A stretch of DNA of 13,567 bases from NCBI GenBank assembly GCA_030673645.1, contig DAOVIO010000114.1, forward strand, positions 1 through 13,567, given 5' to 3'. Origin of the DNA: JAGLSB01 sp023135955. Its GTDB lineage: Bacteria > Bacteroidota > Bacteroidia > Bacteroidales > GCA-2748055. The translations under genes and the position numbers were made by a program. This document shows, piece after piece, positions 7,960 to 13,567 of the stretch (position 1 is its first letter; each line of letters begins with the position of its first letter). Under the pieces are notes generated by a model. That model was not told the origin of the DNA. It searched no databases and was given only the letters and a program-made list of their open reading frames with translations.

Positions 7960-8431
7960 TAAAGTGATGACGTGATGAAGAGAAGAATAAATGTATATTA
8001 ATTGCAAAGGTTTGAGAGAGTGTTATTCGATAGGGAAATGTAGAGCCGAAAGACCTTTCGGCTACCTGGAAGTGGAAGAAATGAAGAATTACGGGAGTGA
8101 CAAGGGTTACGGATATAAGTTATCTTTAATATTGATTTAATGCAAAGTGTCAGTGCCAATTGTATAGATAGCAACAAGTAGAGCCGAAAGACCTTTCGGC
8201 TACCTGGAAGTGGAAGAAATGAAGAATTACGGGAGTGACAAGGGTTACAGATAGAAATTATCTTTAATGTTGATTTAATGCAAAGTGTCAGCGCCAATTG
8301 TATAGATAGCAACAAGTAGAGCCGAAAGACCTTTCGGCTACATCGGAAGGGAAGAAGATAAGTATGTTATACTATTATACATTTAGTAAGCTAATTGTCA
8401 ACGTTAAATTGAACATATCATAAAAAAATAG
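7960..8431. other. Intergenic space dominated by a 138-bp tandem repeat
   Basis: This 472-bp gap separates the 5-oxoprolinase-like gene from glpD. The tandem repeat listed separately fills 8041-8341. The 90 bp before glpD are AT-rich (TTTAGTAAGC, TTGTCAACGTTAAATTGAAC) and must contain its promoter, but no element is clear enough to name. A 105-codon minus-strand frame (7998-8315) exists only because the repeat length is a multiple of three. No T-rich terminator follows the stop at 7959. The first repeat hairpin at 8044-8063 may serve as a weak 3' end for the operon transcript. Confidence 0.6.
8041..8341. repeat. 138-bp tandem repeat, two full units plus a hairpin-only third unit, REP-like
   Basis: Units start at 8041, 8179 and 8317, exactly 138 bp apart. 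The two full units differ at only 5 positions (about 96% identical), so the duplication is recent. The third keeps just the leading 25 bp. Each unit begins with a hairpin whose stem is AGCCGAAAG / CTTTCGGCT around a two-base AC (8044-8063 in unit one; the same offset in the others). It is framed by GTAG on the left and CTAC on the right. A GTAG tetranucleotide at the foot of a palindrome is a known trait of bacterial REP sequences handled by RAYT (TnpA-REP) transposases. No RAYT gene is in the window. Confidence 0.9.
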
Positions 8432-9988
8432 ATGAAAATGGATAGAAAGAAAATGATTCAATCCCTGGATTCTGAAGAAAGAGATTTTGATTTTATTGTC
8501 ATAGGTGGTGGTGCAACAGGGATAGGGATTTTATTGGAGGCCGTAAGTAGAGGATATAAGGCATTATTGCTGGAGGCTAACGACTTCAGTGCTGCTACTT
8601 CAAGTAAAAGTACAAAGCTGGTCCATGGTGGTGTTCGCTATCTTGCACAGGGAAACATTGGCCTTGTCAGGGAAGCATCAGTAGAGCGAGGCAGACTGTT
8701 TAAAAATGCTCCACACCTTGTTAAGAACTTGTCATTTATTATTCCAACATTCAATCTCTATGATGAAATCCTTTATACTCTGGGTTTGAAATTTTACGAT
8801 TTGCTTGCAGGTACATTAAGTATGGGAAAATCCAAATGGGTTTCCAGGTCCTTTGTAAGAGAAAAGTTATCCAATTTAAGGTCAAGGAAAATTAGTGCTG
8901 GAGTATTATATCACGATGGACAATTTGATGATTCAAGATTGGCAATTAGTTTACTTCGAACTGCAGATAATTTAGGAGGTATTGCTATTAATTATATGCC
9001 AATTGAAAGTTTGGTAAAGGATTCATCTTCAAATATTTCAGGTGTAATTGCAAGAGATAAGGAAACTGGAATGGAACACTCCATAAATGCTAAAGTGGTA
9101 GTTAATGCCAGTGGTGTTTTTTCTGATTCAATTATGGAGATGGATAAGCATGATCATCAGATTTCTATTAAGCCATCTCAGGGAATTCATCTCGTTGTAG
9201 ATTCAAAGTTTATGCCGGGTGAATATGGATTAATGATTCCAAAAACCAACGATGGTAGGGTGCTTTTTGCGGTTCCATGGCATAATAAAATTGTATTGGG
9301 AACCACTGATACCCCTGTTGATGGCATTTCCCTCGAACCTGAGGCTCTTGAAGAAGAAATAGATTTTATTTTAAATACAGCAGCAATATATCTGGTAAAA
9401 CCCCCAAAACGTGAAGATGTACTTTCCGTTTTTGCAGGATTACGTCCACTTGCTGCCCCTAAGGAAGGAAAATCAAAAACTAAAGAAATATCCAGAAGTC
9501 ATAAAATATTTCTTTCTGAATCGGGATTAGTGAACATCATTGGAGGAAAATGGACTACTTATAGGAAAATGGCTGAAGATCTTGTCAATAAAGTTGAAAA
9601 GTCATTTAATTTCAAACAGACAAAGAGCGGTACTCCTACATTGAGAATACATGATTATAAAGAAAATGTAGACTTTAATGATCCCTTCTATATTTATGGT
9701 AACGAAGCTCAGGAATTTTCAGGAAGTGATGATAAGAAGCTTCTAAGCGAGAAACTTAATATATTTGATTCGCAAGTTGAATATGCACTAAAATACGAAA
9801 TGGCTCGCAAAGTTGAGGATGTTTTAGCCAGACGAACACGAGCACTTTTTTTGGATGCAAGAGAAAGTATGAAAATGGCTCCTGAAGTAGCAAAGCAAAT
9901 GGCTGTTTATCTTGATAAGTCAGATGATTGGGTGAAAGAGCAGGTTGAAGATTATAATTCATTGGCTGAGAAGTATATTTTGAAGTGA
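8432..9988 (+). CDS. glpD: Aerobic (FAD-dependent) glycerol-3-phosphate dehydrogenase
   Basis: This 518-residue protein has the N-terminal dinucleotide-binding signature FIVIGGGATGIG (residues 21-32) with the acidic end of the second strand in LLLEANDF. The GlpD signature TSSKSTKLVHGGVRYLAQG lies at residues 56-74. Further family blocks are PHLVKNLSFIIPTF, YDLLAGTLSMGKSK, VPWHNKIVLGTTDTP, FAGLRPLAA, IIGGKWTTYRKMAEDLV, and a C-terminal region with LARRTRALFLDAR. It oxidises sn-glycerol 3-phosphate to dihydroxyacetone phosphate and passes electrons to quinone at the inner membrane. Length is normal for the family (about 500-560). Starts at 8432, 8438 and 8453 are all possible; the first was kept and none has a good Shine-Dalgarno sequence. 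No glycerol kinase or facilitator gene is adjacent, and repeat-rich spaces on both sides suggest its own transcript. Confidence 0.93.
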   Translation: MKMDRKKMIQSLDSEERDFDFIVIGGGATGIGILLEAVSRGYKALLLEANDFSAATSSKSTKLVHGGVRYLAQGNIGLVREASVERGRLFKNAPHLVKNLSFIIPTFNLYDEILYTLGLKFYDLLAGTLSMGKSKWVSRSFVREKLSNLRSRKISAGVLYHDGQFDDSRLAISLLRTADNLGGIAINYMPIESLVKDSSSNISGVIARDKETGMEHSINAKVVVNASGVFSDSIMEMDKHDHQISIKPSQGIHLVVDSKFMPGEYGLMIPKTNDGRVLFAVPWHNKIVLGTTDTPVDGISLEPEALEEEIDFILNTAAIYLVKPPKREDVLSVFAGLRPLAAPKEGKSKTKEISRSHKIFLSESGLVNIIGGKWTTYRKMAEDLVNKVEKSFNFKQTKSGTPTLRIHDYKENVDFNDPFYIYGNEAQEFSGSDDKKLLSEKLNIFDSQVEYALKYEMARKVEDVLARRTRALFLDARESMKMAPEVAKQMAVYLDKSDDWVKEQVEDYNSLAEKYILK

Positions 9989-10010
9989 TTGAGTATTATA
10001 GTGATAAATA

Positions 10011-10029
10011 CTTGGGGCGATGCCCCAAG
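10011..10029. repeat. Palindrome CTTGGGGC-GAT-GCCCCAAG after glpD
   Basis: A perfect 8-bp GC-rich stem with a GAT loop starts 22 bp after the glpD stop. No T-tract follows directly, so by itself it is a REP-like hairpin, not a standard intrinsic terminator. It may protect the 3' end of the glpD mRNA. Confidence 0.8.
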
Positions 10030-10039
10030 GTCTGATATG

Positions 10040-10067
10040 TCAGGCCTTCAGCCTGAATTGTTTTTTG
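10040..10067 (+). terminator. Candidate intrinsic terminator of glpD built from a TCAGGC/GCCTGA repeat
   Basis: The stem TCAGGC / GCCTGA with loop CTTCA (10040-10056) is followed after ATTG by six T residues (10061-10066). This fits a weak Rho-independent terminator for glpD, 52 bp after its stop. The hairpin is the exact reverse complement of the one at 10261-10277, so it is also a member of a repeat family that could have been recruited here. Confidence 0.5.
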
Positions 10068-10077
10068 GAGGAATTAT

Positions 10078-10113
10078 ATGTTCGGATTAGGAATTATTGT
10101 CGCAGCAAATTAG
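10078..10113 (+). other. Eleven-codon micro reading frame with a strong ribosome binding site
   Basis: GGAGG at 10067-10071 stands six bases before an ATG that opens MFGLGIIVAAN and stops at TAG. This is the best Shine-Dalgarno sequence found in the window, which is odd for such a short frame lying among repeats. MFGLG resembles the beginning of a Bacteroidota TatA, so this may be the stump of a deleted gene. It could also be chance. No function is claimed. Confidence 0.2.
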
Positions 10114-10118
10114 AATTC

Positions 10119-10145
10119 TTAAGTCTTAAAGCCTGACAGACTTAA
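10119..10145. repeat. Hairpin TTAAGTCT/AGACTTAA with a GCCTGAC loop
   Basis: An 8-bp stem (10119-10126 with 10138-10145) encloses an 11-base loop containing GCCTGAC, the core also found in the neighbouring TCAGGC/GCCTGA palindromes. It may be a decayed or composite repeat unit. No T-tract follows. Confidence 0.5.
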
Positions 10146-10189
10146 AAGCCAGTCATCATTCCATGATATTTGAACAATAGTATCTTTCC

Positions 10190-10277
10190 TCAGCCTGAAA
10201 GGCTGACACAACTTTAGCCCGGGACGAAGTCCCGGGTTAAAGAAATAAGAATACACTTCTTCAGGCTGAAGGCCTGA
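10190..10277. repeat. Cluster of three REP-like palindromes
   Basis: Three hairpins occur in 88 bp. The first is TCAGCC-TGAAA-GGCTGA (10190-10206). The second has a stem of up to 12 bp, TTAGCCCGGGAC / GTCCCGGGTTAA around GAA (10214-10240, one G-T pair). The third is TCAGGC-TGAAG-GCCTGA (10261-10277). The third is the exact inverse of the unit at 10040-10056. The first is a close relative of the third. The order, with a different strong palindrome between two related ones, resembles composite interspersed elements made from REP units. Confidence 0.85.
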
Positions 10278-10467
10278 CACAAATCTTCCTGCGTGATCCC
10301 AAACATCTCTTCAAAATGATATACCAATGAATATTAGCACTATAAACAGAATTTCCGTAACTTACCTTATTATTTATCTTCAATAAATATATTTCTCTTT
10401 TGGAATGTCTAACTCTCTAAATATTAGCCGATTTTGGTCATCGGCATTTGTAAAAAACAAATAACTA

Positions 10468-11169
10468 ATGAAAACCTGGCAAACTTCCGGTGGAATAAAA
10501 ATTCATTCCATATTAGATAGTTTCACAAATATTTATCTTGTAAAGTATGGGAATAATAATTTTCTGGTTGATACAGCCCGCCACTACAGGTATAAATCAG
10601 CAACAAAATTGCTGAAGCAAATTTTAGGGGGTGAAAAACTGGAATATTTATTTCTGACACATACTCATTACGACCATGCTGAAAATGCAATGCGTTTTAA
10701 GCAAGATTTTCAATGTAAAATCATCGCTGATGAACGTGAAAAGGAATATTTAGAAAAGGGAATGACGCCGCTTCCCAAAGGGACAAATTTACTTGCAAAA
10801 CTTGTTGTTTTTCTGGGTAAGAATCTCACAAATATTGCAAAATACCCTCCAGCAGAAGTTGATATCCCAATAGATGATATTTATGAAATCAAAACAAGTA
10901 GCGAGCCAGTTAGAATACTTCGGACACCTGGCCATTCACCCGGATCAGTTTCATTGATATTGGAAAATGAAATTGCCATAGTTGGTGATGCAATGTTCCG
11001 TATTTTTGATAAAAATATTTTCCCTCCATTTGCAAACGATATCCCGGAATTATTGAATAGCTGGGACAAATTATTAAAAACAGAATGCAGTATATTTTTA
11101 CCCGGACATGGTAAGGAAGTGCCAAGGGAGATGGTTGTGGAGGAGTTAGGGAAGAGGAGGGGGGACTAG
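10468..11169 (+). CDS. Metallo-beta-lactamase-fold hydrolase, substrate unknown
   Basis: The 233-residue soluble protein has the full metal site of the superfamily: HTHYDH at residues 65-70, His156 in TPGHSPGS, Asp174 in VGDAMF and His214 in PGHG. These bind two metal ions, usually zinc, in the fold. The layout (short leader, NIYLVKYGNNNFLVDT strand pair, HxHxDH, GHSPGS) is that of the large glyoxalase II-like group of MBL proteins. Members hydrolyse thioesters, lactones or phosphoesters, and the sequence does not decide which. It has no signal peptide and should be cytoplasmic. It stands alone between two repeat-rich spaces. The start at 10468 is the only ATG before the first conserved strand and has only AT-rich sequence upstream. 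The C-terminus (GKRRGD) is coded by a purine run (GGGAAGAGGAGG) that may have drifted. Confidence 0.85.
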   Translation: MKTWQTSGGIKIHSILDSFTNIYLVKYGNNNFLVDTARHYRYKSATKLLKQILGGEKLEYLFLTHTHYDHAENAMRFKQDFQCKIIADEREKEYLEKGMTPLPKGTNLLAKLVVFLGKNLTNIAKYPPAEVDIPIDDIYEIKTSSEPVRILRTPGHSPGSVSLILENEIAIVGDAMFRIFDKNIFPPFANDIPELLNSWDKLLKTECSIFLPGHGKEVPREMVVEELGKRRGD

Positions 11170-11211
11170 TGTGCTGGTGTGATAATGTGGTAGTAAGTTT
11201 TTTTACTGTTG

Positions 11212-11231
11212 AGACGCACAACTGTGCGTCT
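11212..11231. terminator. AGACGCACA/TGTGCGTCT hairpin after the MBL gene, terminator-like
   Basis: A perfect 9-bp stem with a two-base AC loop starts 42 bp after the MBL stop and is followed by TTCTT. It could end the MBL transcript. It belongs to the same GAGACGCAC palindrome family as the array just downstream, with AACT at its centre in place of GGCC. Confidence 0.5.
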
Positions 11232-11234
11232 TTC

Positions 11235-11327
11235 TTCCACGATTGAGACGCACGGCCATTTTCTCTTCCACGATTGAGACACACGGCCATTTTCTCTTCC
11301 ACGATTGAGACGCACGGCCGTGCGTCT
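11235..11327. repeat. 31-bp tandem array of GAGACGCACGGCC half palindromes ending in one full palindrome
   Basis: TTCCACGATTGAGAC begins at 11235, 11266 and 11297, a spacing of exactly 31 bp. Copies one and two carry only the left half (GAGACGCACGGCC, with GACAC in copy two) and then run into ATTTTCTC. Copy three completes the 20-bp perfect palindrome AGACGCACGG/CCGTGCGTCT (11308-11327). The GAGACGCACGGCCGTGCGTCTC motif is a familiar REP-like intergenic element in Bacteroidota. Slippage or unequal exchange within the array is the simplest origin for the truncated copies. Confidence 0.9.
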
Positions 11328-11378
11328 TTACTATATTTTATCTACCTTTCTTTATATGATATGATATCCTTTCTAGAA

Positions 11379-11588
11379 AAGGCTACAACGCCCTGACAAA
11401 TCTAATCCTCCGTTGCAAATTCATTGTAATAGCATCCGCAGAGATCGTAGCACCAGAAATTGCATCTATTTCCCTTCCTACAACAAGGCTTTTTATGCCA
11501 TCATAGCCAACAAATTGCTTTAACCAGCCTGGCGAAGTAACTTCTTGTCCATGAGTAGCCTGGTAATTATGCACTCTCACAGTTTCAA
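11379..11588 (-). pseudogene. Broken copy of the 3' end of the FMN-binding-protein gene
   Basis: This 210-bp stretch aligns without gaps to 12321-12530, the last third of the intact gene at 12319-12882. The residual frame reads MRVHNYQATHGQEV... and keeps DAISGAT, the flavinylation motif, but it stops after VRAL because the CAG codon of the intact gene is TAG here. Upstream in this frame a TAA lies a few codons before the homology ends, and no signal peptide or N-terminal domain exists. Many differences are silent or conservative, so the copy is not very recent, or it decayed from a former full paralogue. The frame could be expressed only as a useless fragment. Confidence 0.85.
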
Positions 11589-11846
11589 TAATATTTTAAA
11601 AATATTATTTATTTAATGTTACTATTTTAATACTAATGACACTAAAATAAACACTTCAATCCAATAATAAATTCAATACTTATTTTAAAACAGAAATCTA
11701 ATCTTACTCGTGTTATTTTTTCATTCCTGAGGCTTGATTATGAAAACGGAAAATGAATTGAAAGAAGTTCTTATATCGAGCAAAACAGAATAAAAAATTA
11801 TCATGTTGGTGAAAATTAAAAATCTAATACTTACAAAAATAAATTA
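11589..11846. other. AT-rich space before the response regulator, with a 17-codon remnant-like frame
   Basis: This 258-bp stretch is very AT-rich and has no repeats of the families seen elsewhere. A 17-codon frame at 11740-11793 (MKTENELKEVLISSKTE, then TAA) resembles the coiled segment that often precedes FLANMSHEIRTP in Bacteroidota hybrid kinases. It could be the stump of a deleted kinase whose receiver survives downstream. The match is too short to be sure. Confidence 0.3.
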
Positions 11847-12233
11847 ATGGAAAAACAAGACAAGTACACAATTCTAATTGTAGAGGACGACGAAGTAAAT
11901 TATTTATACATTAACATTTTACTTGAAAAATTTGAATTGAACTTAAATATTTTACATGCAATAAACGGAAAAGTAGCTGTTGAAATATGTAAAGAGAACT
12001 CTGAAATTGACTTAATTCTAATGGACATTAAAATGCCTATAATGAACGGATTTGAAGCGATAAAAATGATAAAAGGATTTCGCCCTAATTTACCGATAGT
12101 TGCACAGACAGCGTATTCATCAAAAGACGAAAAGGAACAAGCATTTTCAGCAGGTTGCGATGATTTTATTATAAAACCGATAAGTAAACAAAGTTTACAC
12201 TGCATAACAAATAAACACTTGATAATGAGTTAA
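11847..12233 (+). CDS. Single-domain response regulator (receiver domain only)
   Basis: The 128-residue protein is one complete receiver domain and nothing else. It has the acidic pocket Glu13-Asp14-Asp15, the phospho-accepting Asp60 in LILMDIKMPIMNG, Thr88 in AQTAYSS and Lys110 in IIKPIS, so it should be phosphorylatable. GCDDFIIKPISK near the end is the style of receivers at the C-terminus of Bacteroidota hybrid histidine kinases. It may be a detached receiver from such a protein or a true stand-alone phospho-relay partner. No kinase gene lies in the window. The start has no Shine-Dalgarno sequence (ACAAAAATAAATTA precedes it). It sits between the broken and intact copies of the FMN-binding-protein 3' end and is oriented opposite to them, which suggests it arrived by rearrangement. 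The last residues after KPISK are short and irregular. Confidence 0.85.
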   Translation: MEKQDKYTILIVEDDEVNYLYINILLEKFELNLNILHAINGKVAVEICKENSEIDLILMDIKMPIMNGFEAIKMIKGFRPNLPIVAQTAYSSKDEKEQAFSAGCDDFIIKPISKQSLHCITNKHLIMS

Positions 12234-12257
12234 AAACAGGTGATGGCGCGTATTTTT

Positions 12258-12280
12258 TCCCACGATTGAGACGCACGGCC
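12258..12280. repeat. Half copy of the GAGACGCACGGCC palindrome
   Basis: TCCCACGATTGAGACGCACG followed by GCC repeats the left half of the 31-bp array units at 11235-11327, including the CCACGATT lead. It breaks off where the right arm of the palindrome should start. It lies 40 bp from the 3' end of the intact FMN-binding-protein gene, much as the full palindrome at 11308-11327 lies about 50 bp from the broken copy. Confidence 0.85.
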
Positions 12281-12318
12281 TTCCCCTTTACAAGTTTGTG
12301 GCTAACCTTCATAGTCAG

Positions 12319-12882
12319 TTAAGGCTGCAATGCCCTGACAATTCTAATCCTCCGCTGCAAATCCATCGTAATTGCATCAGCAGAAATCGTGGCACCGGAA
12401 ATAGCATCTATTTCCCTTCCCACAACAAGGCTTTCTATGCCCTCATAGCCAACAAATTGCTTTAGCCAGCCGGGAGCAGTGACTTCTTGTCCATGAGTAG
12501 CCTGATAGTTATATACTCTCACAGCTTCAACAGTTTTTTTAGAATTAAAAATGATGAAATAATCAAAATATTCAGATTCTGTATTCAGTGTACTCAGTGC
12601 CGGATTCCCACAGCTACCGGTTCTGCAGCTCAGGATCCTTCCAATATAAAGGTAGAAGAAATCAGTACTATCGTATGTTGATTGAAGTTTAAAATATTTA
12701 CCCTGATTATCAGATGTGCTATGGGTAATACCTGACTGAAAAATTTCATACAAATTATAATCTGTCAGATTGAACTGGCGTTTTAGGACTTTGGACAGCA
12801 ATTTCGGGTTGAATTCAACTGGTTCAGAAGCATTCAATTCTCCTGAAATAATTATGAAAACTATAATAATAAATAAGCGCAT
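12319..12882 (-). CDS. Exported FMN-binding-domain protein, predicted covalent flavoprotein
   Basis: The 187-residue protein starts with a hydrophobic signal segment (MRLFIIIVFIIISGELNA), likely cut near residue 18. The C-terminal half is an FMN-binding domain of the RnfG/NqrC type. It contains DAISGAT (residues 159-165), which fits the ApbE recognition pattern Dxx(S/T)GAT, so Thr165 should carry FMN through a phosphoester bond. Two cysteines in SCRTGSCGNP (Cys86 and Cys91) could form a disulfide outside the cytoplasm. No membrane anchor other than the signal is visible, so the protein is probably periplasmic. A role in extracytoplasmic electron transfer is the usual inference for such proteins; partner and acceptor are unknown. 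It lies 21 bp after the porin-like gene on the same strand, so the two are co-transcribed with the porin first. A decayed copy of its 3' end lies about 0.94 kb away at 11379-11588. Confidence 0.85.
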   Translation of the reverse strand: MRLFIIIVFIIISGELNASEPVEFNPKLLSKVLKRQFNLTDYNLYEIFQSGITHSTSDNQGKYFKLQSTYDSTDFFYLYIGRILSCRTGSCGNPALSTLNTESEYFDYFIIFNSKKTVEAVRVYNYQATHGQEVTAPGWLKQFVGYEGIESLVVGREIDAISGATISADAITMDLQRRIRIVRALQP

Positions 12883-12903
12883 TTCAAATAAATTAAAATC
12901 GGA

Positions 12904-13567
12904 TTAAAAAATGAATCCAAGTCCCAGGTTAAATACTTTCGAATAATCAGTATCTGCCTTAGATTTAATAAATTGAAAATCTCCTTTTAATACCACAGAT
13001 TTTTCAAGTTTATAGCTGAGTCCTGTTGTGTAAGTTGTTTTATTGTAGTCATCGTTTCTGTTAATATTATCAGGAACAGAATTATGCATATCCAGTTTCT
13101 CAAACCTTAGGAAGGGATACAATTCTTTTTCAAATCCTTTAAATAGAGAGAAAATATTATAGGCTGCTTCAATATAGTAGCCAGTAATACTGCTACCCAA
13201 ATCGTTTACTTTTCCTTCCGCATCCGATGTAAAATCATTATAAGCTTCCGAATTTGAGATCCCTGTATAGTAAAATTGTCCTCGCAGTTGAAATCCTTTT
13301 ATACTATATTTAGCATCAAGACCTAGCATGTTAACTCCAACCACGCTCGAGTCGGCCATTGTTATCATGGCATTATCGTTTTTGTTTATCCCGTCGTACA
13401 GAGTGCTTTCAGTTTTTCCAAGATATGCCGATACACCAAGATTTAATCCCCTGAGTCCAAAATATTCAACTTTAGCCGTAAAATTTGGAGAACTCATAAT
13501 CGATTCTGCACCCTTCTGACGTCCTTTTCTGATTCCGTTTGAACCGCTAAGAAGAGGATCTCCATCA
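12904..13567 (-). CDS. Outer-membrane porin-like beta-barrel protein, C-terminal part
   Basis: The frame is open from the right edge (DGDPLLSGSNGIRKGRQKGAE...) to a TAA at 12906-12904, so the N-terminus is outside the window. An internal ATG at 13497 is not the real start, because the preceding 23 codons are open and coding in style. The visible 221 residues alternate amphipathic strands and polar loops: FTAKVEYFGLRGLNLGVSAY, GFQLRGQFYYTG, SITGYYIEAAYNIF, ELYPFLRFEKLD, YTTGLSYKLEKSVVLKGDFQ. They finish FNLGLGFIF with the terminal Phe recognised by the barrel-assembly machinery. This is the pattern of a phosphate-selective-porin-like or similar Bacteroidota barrel; substrate unknown. The partner gene downstream codes for an exported flavoprotein, so the pair may act together across the outer membrane and periplasm. 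Confidence 0.8.
   Translation of the reverse strand, partial: DGDPLLSGSNGIRKGRQKGAESIMSSPNFTAKVEYFGLRGLNLGVSAYLGKTESTLYDGINKNDNAMITMADSSVVGVNMLGLDAKYSIKGFQLRGQFYYTGISNSEAYNDFTSDAEGKVNDLGSSITGYYIEAAYNIFSLFKGFEKELYPFLRFEKLDMHNSVPDNINRNDDYNKTTYTTGLSYKLEKSVVLKGDFQFIKSKADTDYSKVFNLGLGFIF

Larger units (their letters stand above)
9989..10467. other. Intergenic space crowded with hairpin repeats
   Basis: This 479-bp gap between glpD and the hydrolase gene has no convincing gene. It holds at least six palindromes from three or more families, listed separately, from 10011 to 10277. The rest (10278-10467) is mostly AT-rich. It ends in a small hairpin, GCCGAT/ATCGGC (10427-10432 with 10440-10445), 22 bp before the ATG of the hydrolase gene, which would lie in its 5' untranslated region if transcription starts upstream. 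A promoter for that gene is expected between about 10380 and 10450, but I cannot name its elements. Confidence 0.6.

Noticed and set aside
8044..8063. Repeat hairpin as a true intrinsic terminator of the oxoprolinase operon
   Set aside because: The stem is strong, but no T-rich tract follows in any of the three copies.
7998..8315. 105-codon minus-strand frame with an internal repeat of 46 residues
   Set aside because: It is a by-product of the 138-bp tandem repeat, whose length is a multiple of three. The hairpins would lie inside the coding sequence and there is no plausible start context.
10910..11302. 130-codon minus-strand frame over the end of the MBL gene and the palindrome array
   Set aside because: It overlaps a well-supported gene on the other strand and half of it is translated repeats. 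Low-complexity Ser/Pro content marks it as spurious.
11212..11327. Possible short CRISPR-like array (31-bp period)
   Set aside because: The period consists entirely of repeat, with no unique spacers, and no cas genes are near. A tandem palindrome array explains it.
13328..13519. 63-codon plus-strand frame opposite the porin-like gene
   Set aside because: It is the antisense shadow of a clear beta-barrel coding frame that is open to the window edge.

Overview
The window is AT-rich DNA that looks like a member of the Bacteroidota. The reasons are weak or absent Shine-Dalgarno sequences, outer-membrane beta-barrel proteins with typical Bacteroidota N-termini, a divergent RelA/SpoT homologue, and intergenic spaces full of short GC-rich palindromes of the kind common in environmental Bacteroidota. 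A finer placement (for example Bacteroidales or Marinilabiliales) is a guess from protein flavour only. No rRNA, tRNA, CRISPR array, integrase or transposase gene was seen.

Layout. The left edge holds the 5' part of a minus-strand RelA/SpoT-type gene (<1-256). A repeat-bearing intergenic space follows. Then comes a compact plus-strand cluster of four genes (588-7959): a YfcC/DcuC-type membrane carrier, a small predicted outer-membrane barrel, an NRAMP-fold transporter, and a 1250-residue HyuA-HyuB fusion of the ATP-dependent 5-oxoprolinase type. Gaps are 24 and 27 bp, and the last pair overlaps by 8 bp, so this is very probably one operon. The best reading is a module for uptake and ring opening of 5-oxoproline (pyroglutamate) or a related cyclic amide. 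The NRAMP-like protein has lost the canonical metal-ligand motifs. It parallels YcsG of Bacillus, which sits beside an unrelated type of 5-oxoprolinase. This is the most interesting system in the window.

The middle holds a 138-bp tandem repeat carrying GTAG-headed hairpins (8041-8341), an aerobic glycerol-3-phosphate dehydrogenase gene (glpD, 8432-9988), a 479-bp space crowded with hairpins of three families (9989-10467), and a metallo-beta-lactamase-fold hydrolase (10468-11169).

The right part is rearranged. A 31-bp tandem array of half and whole palindromes is followed by a broken, diverged copy of the 3' end of an FMN-binding-protein gene. Next come a stand-alone receiver-domain response regulator and another half palindrome. 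Then comes the intact minus-strand pair: a predicted covalently flavinylated exported protein (12319-12882), preceded in transcription order by an outer-membrane porin-like barrel that runs off the right edge (12904->13567).
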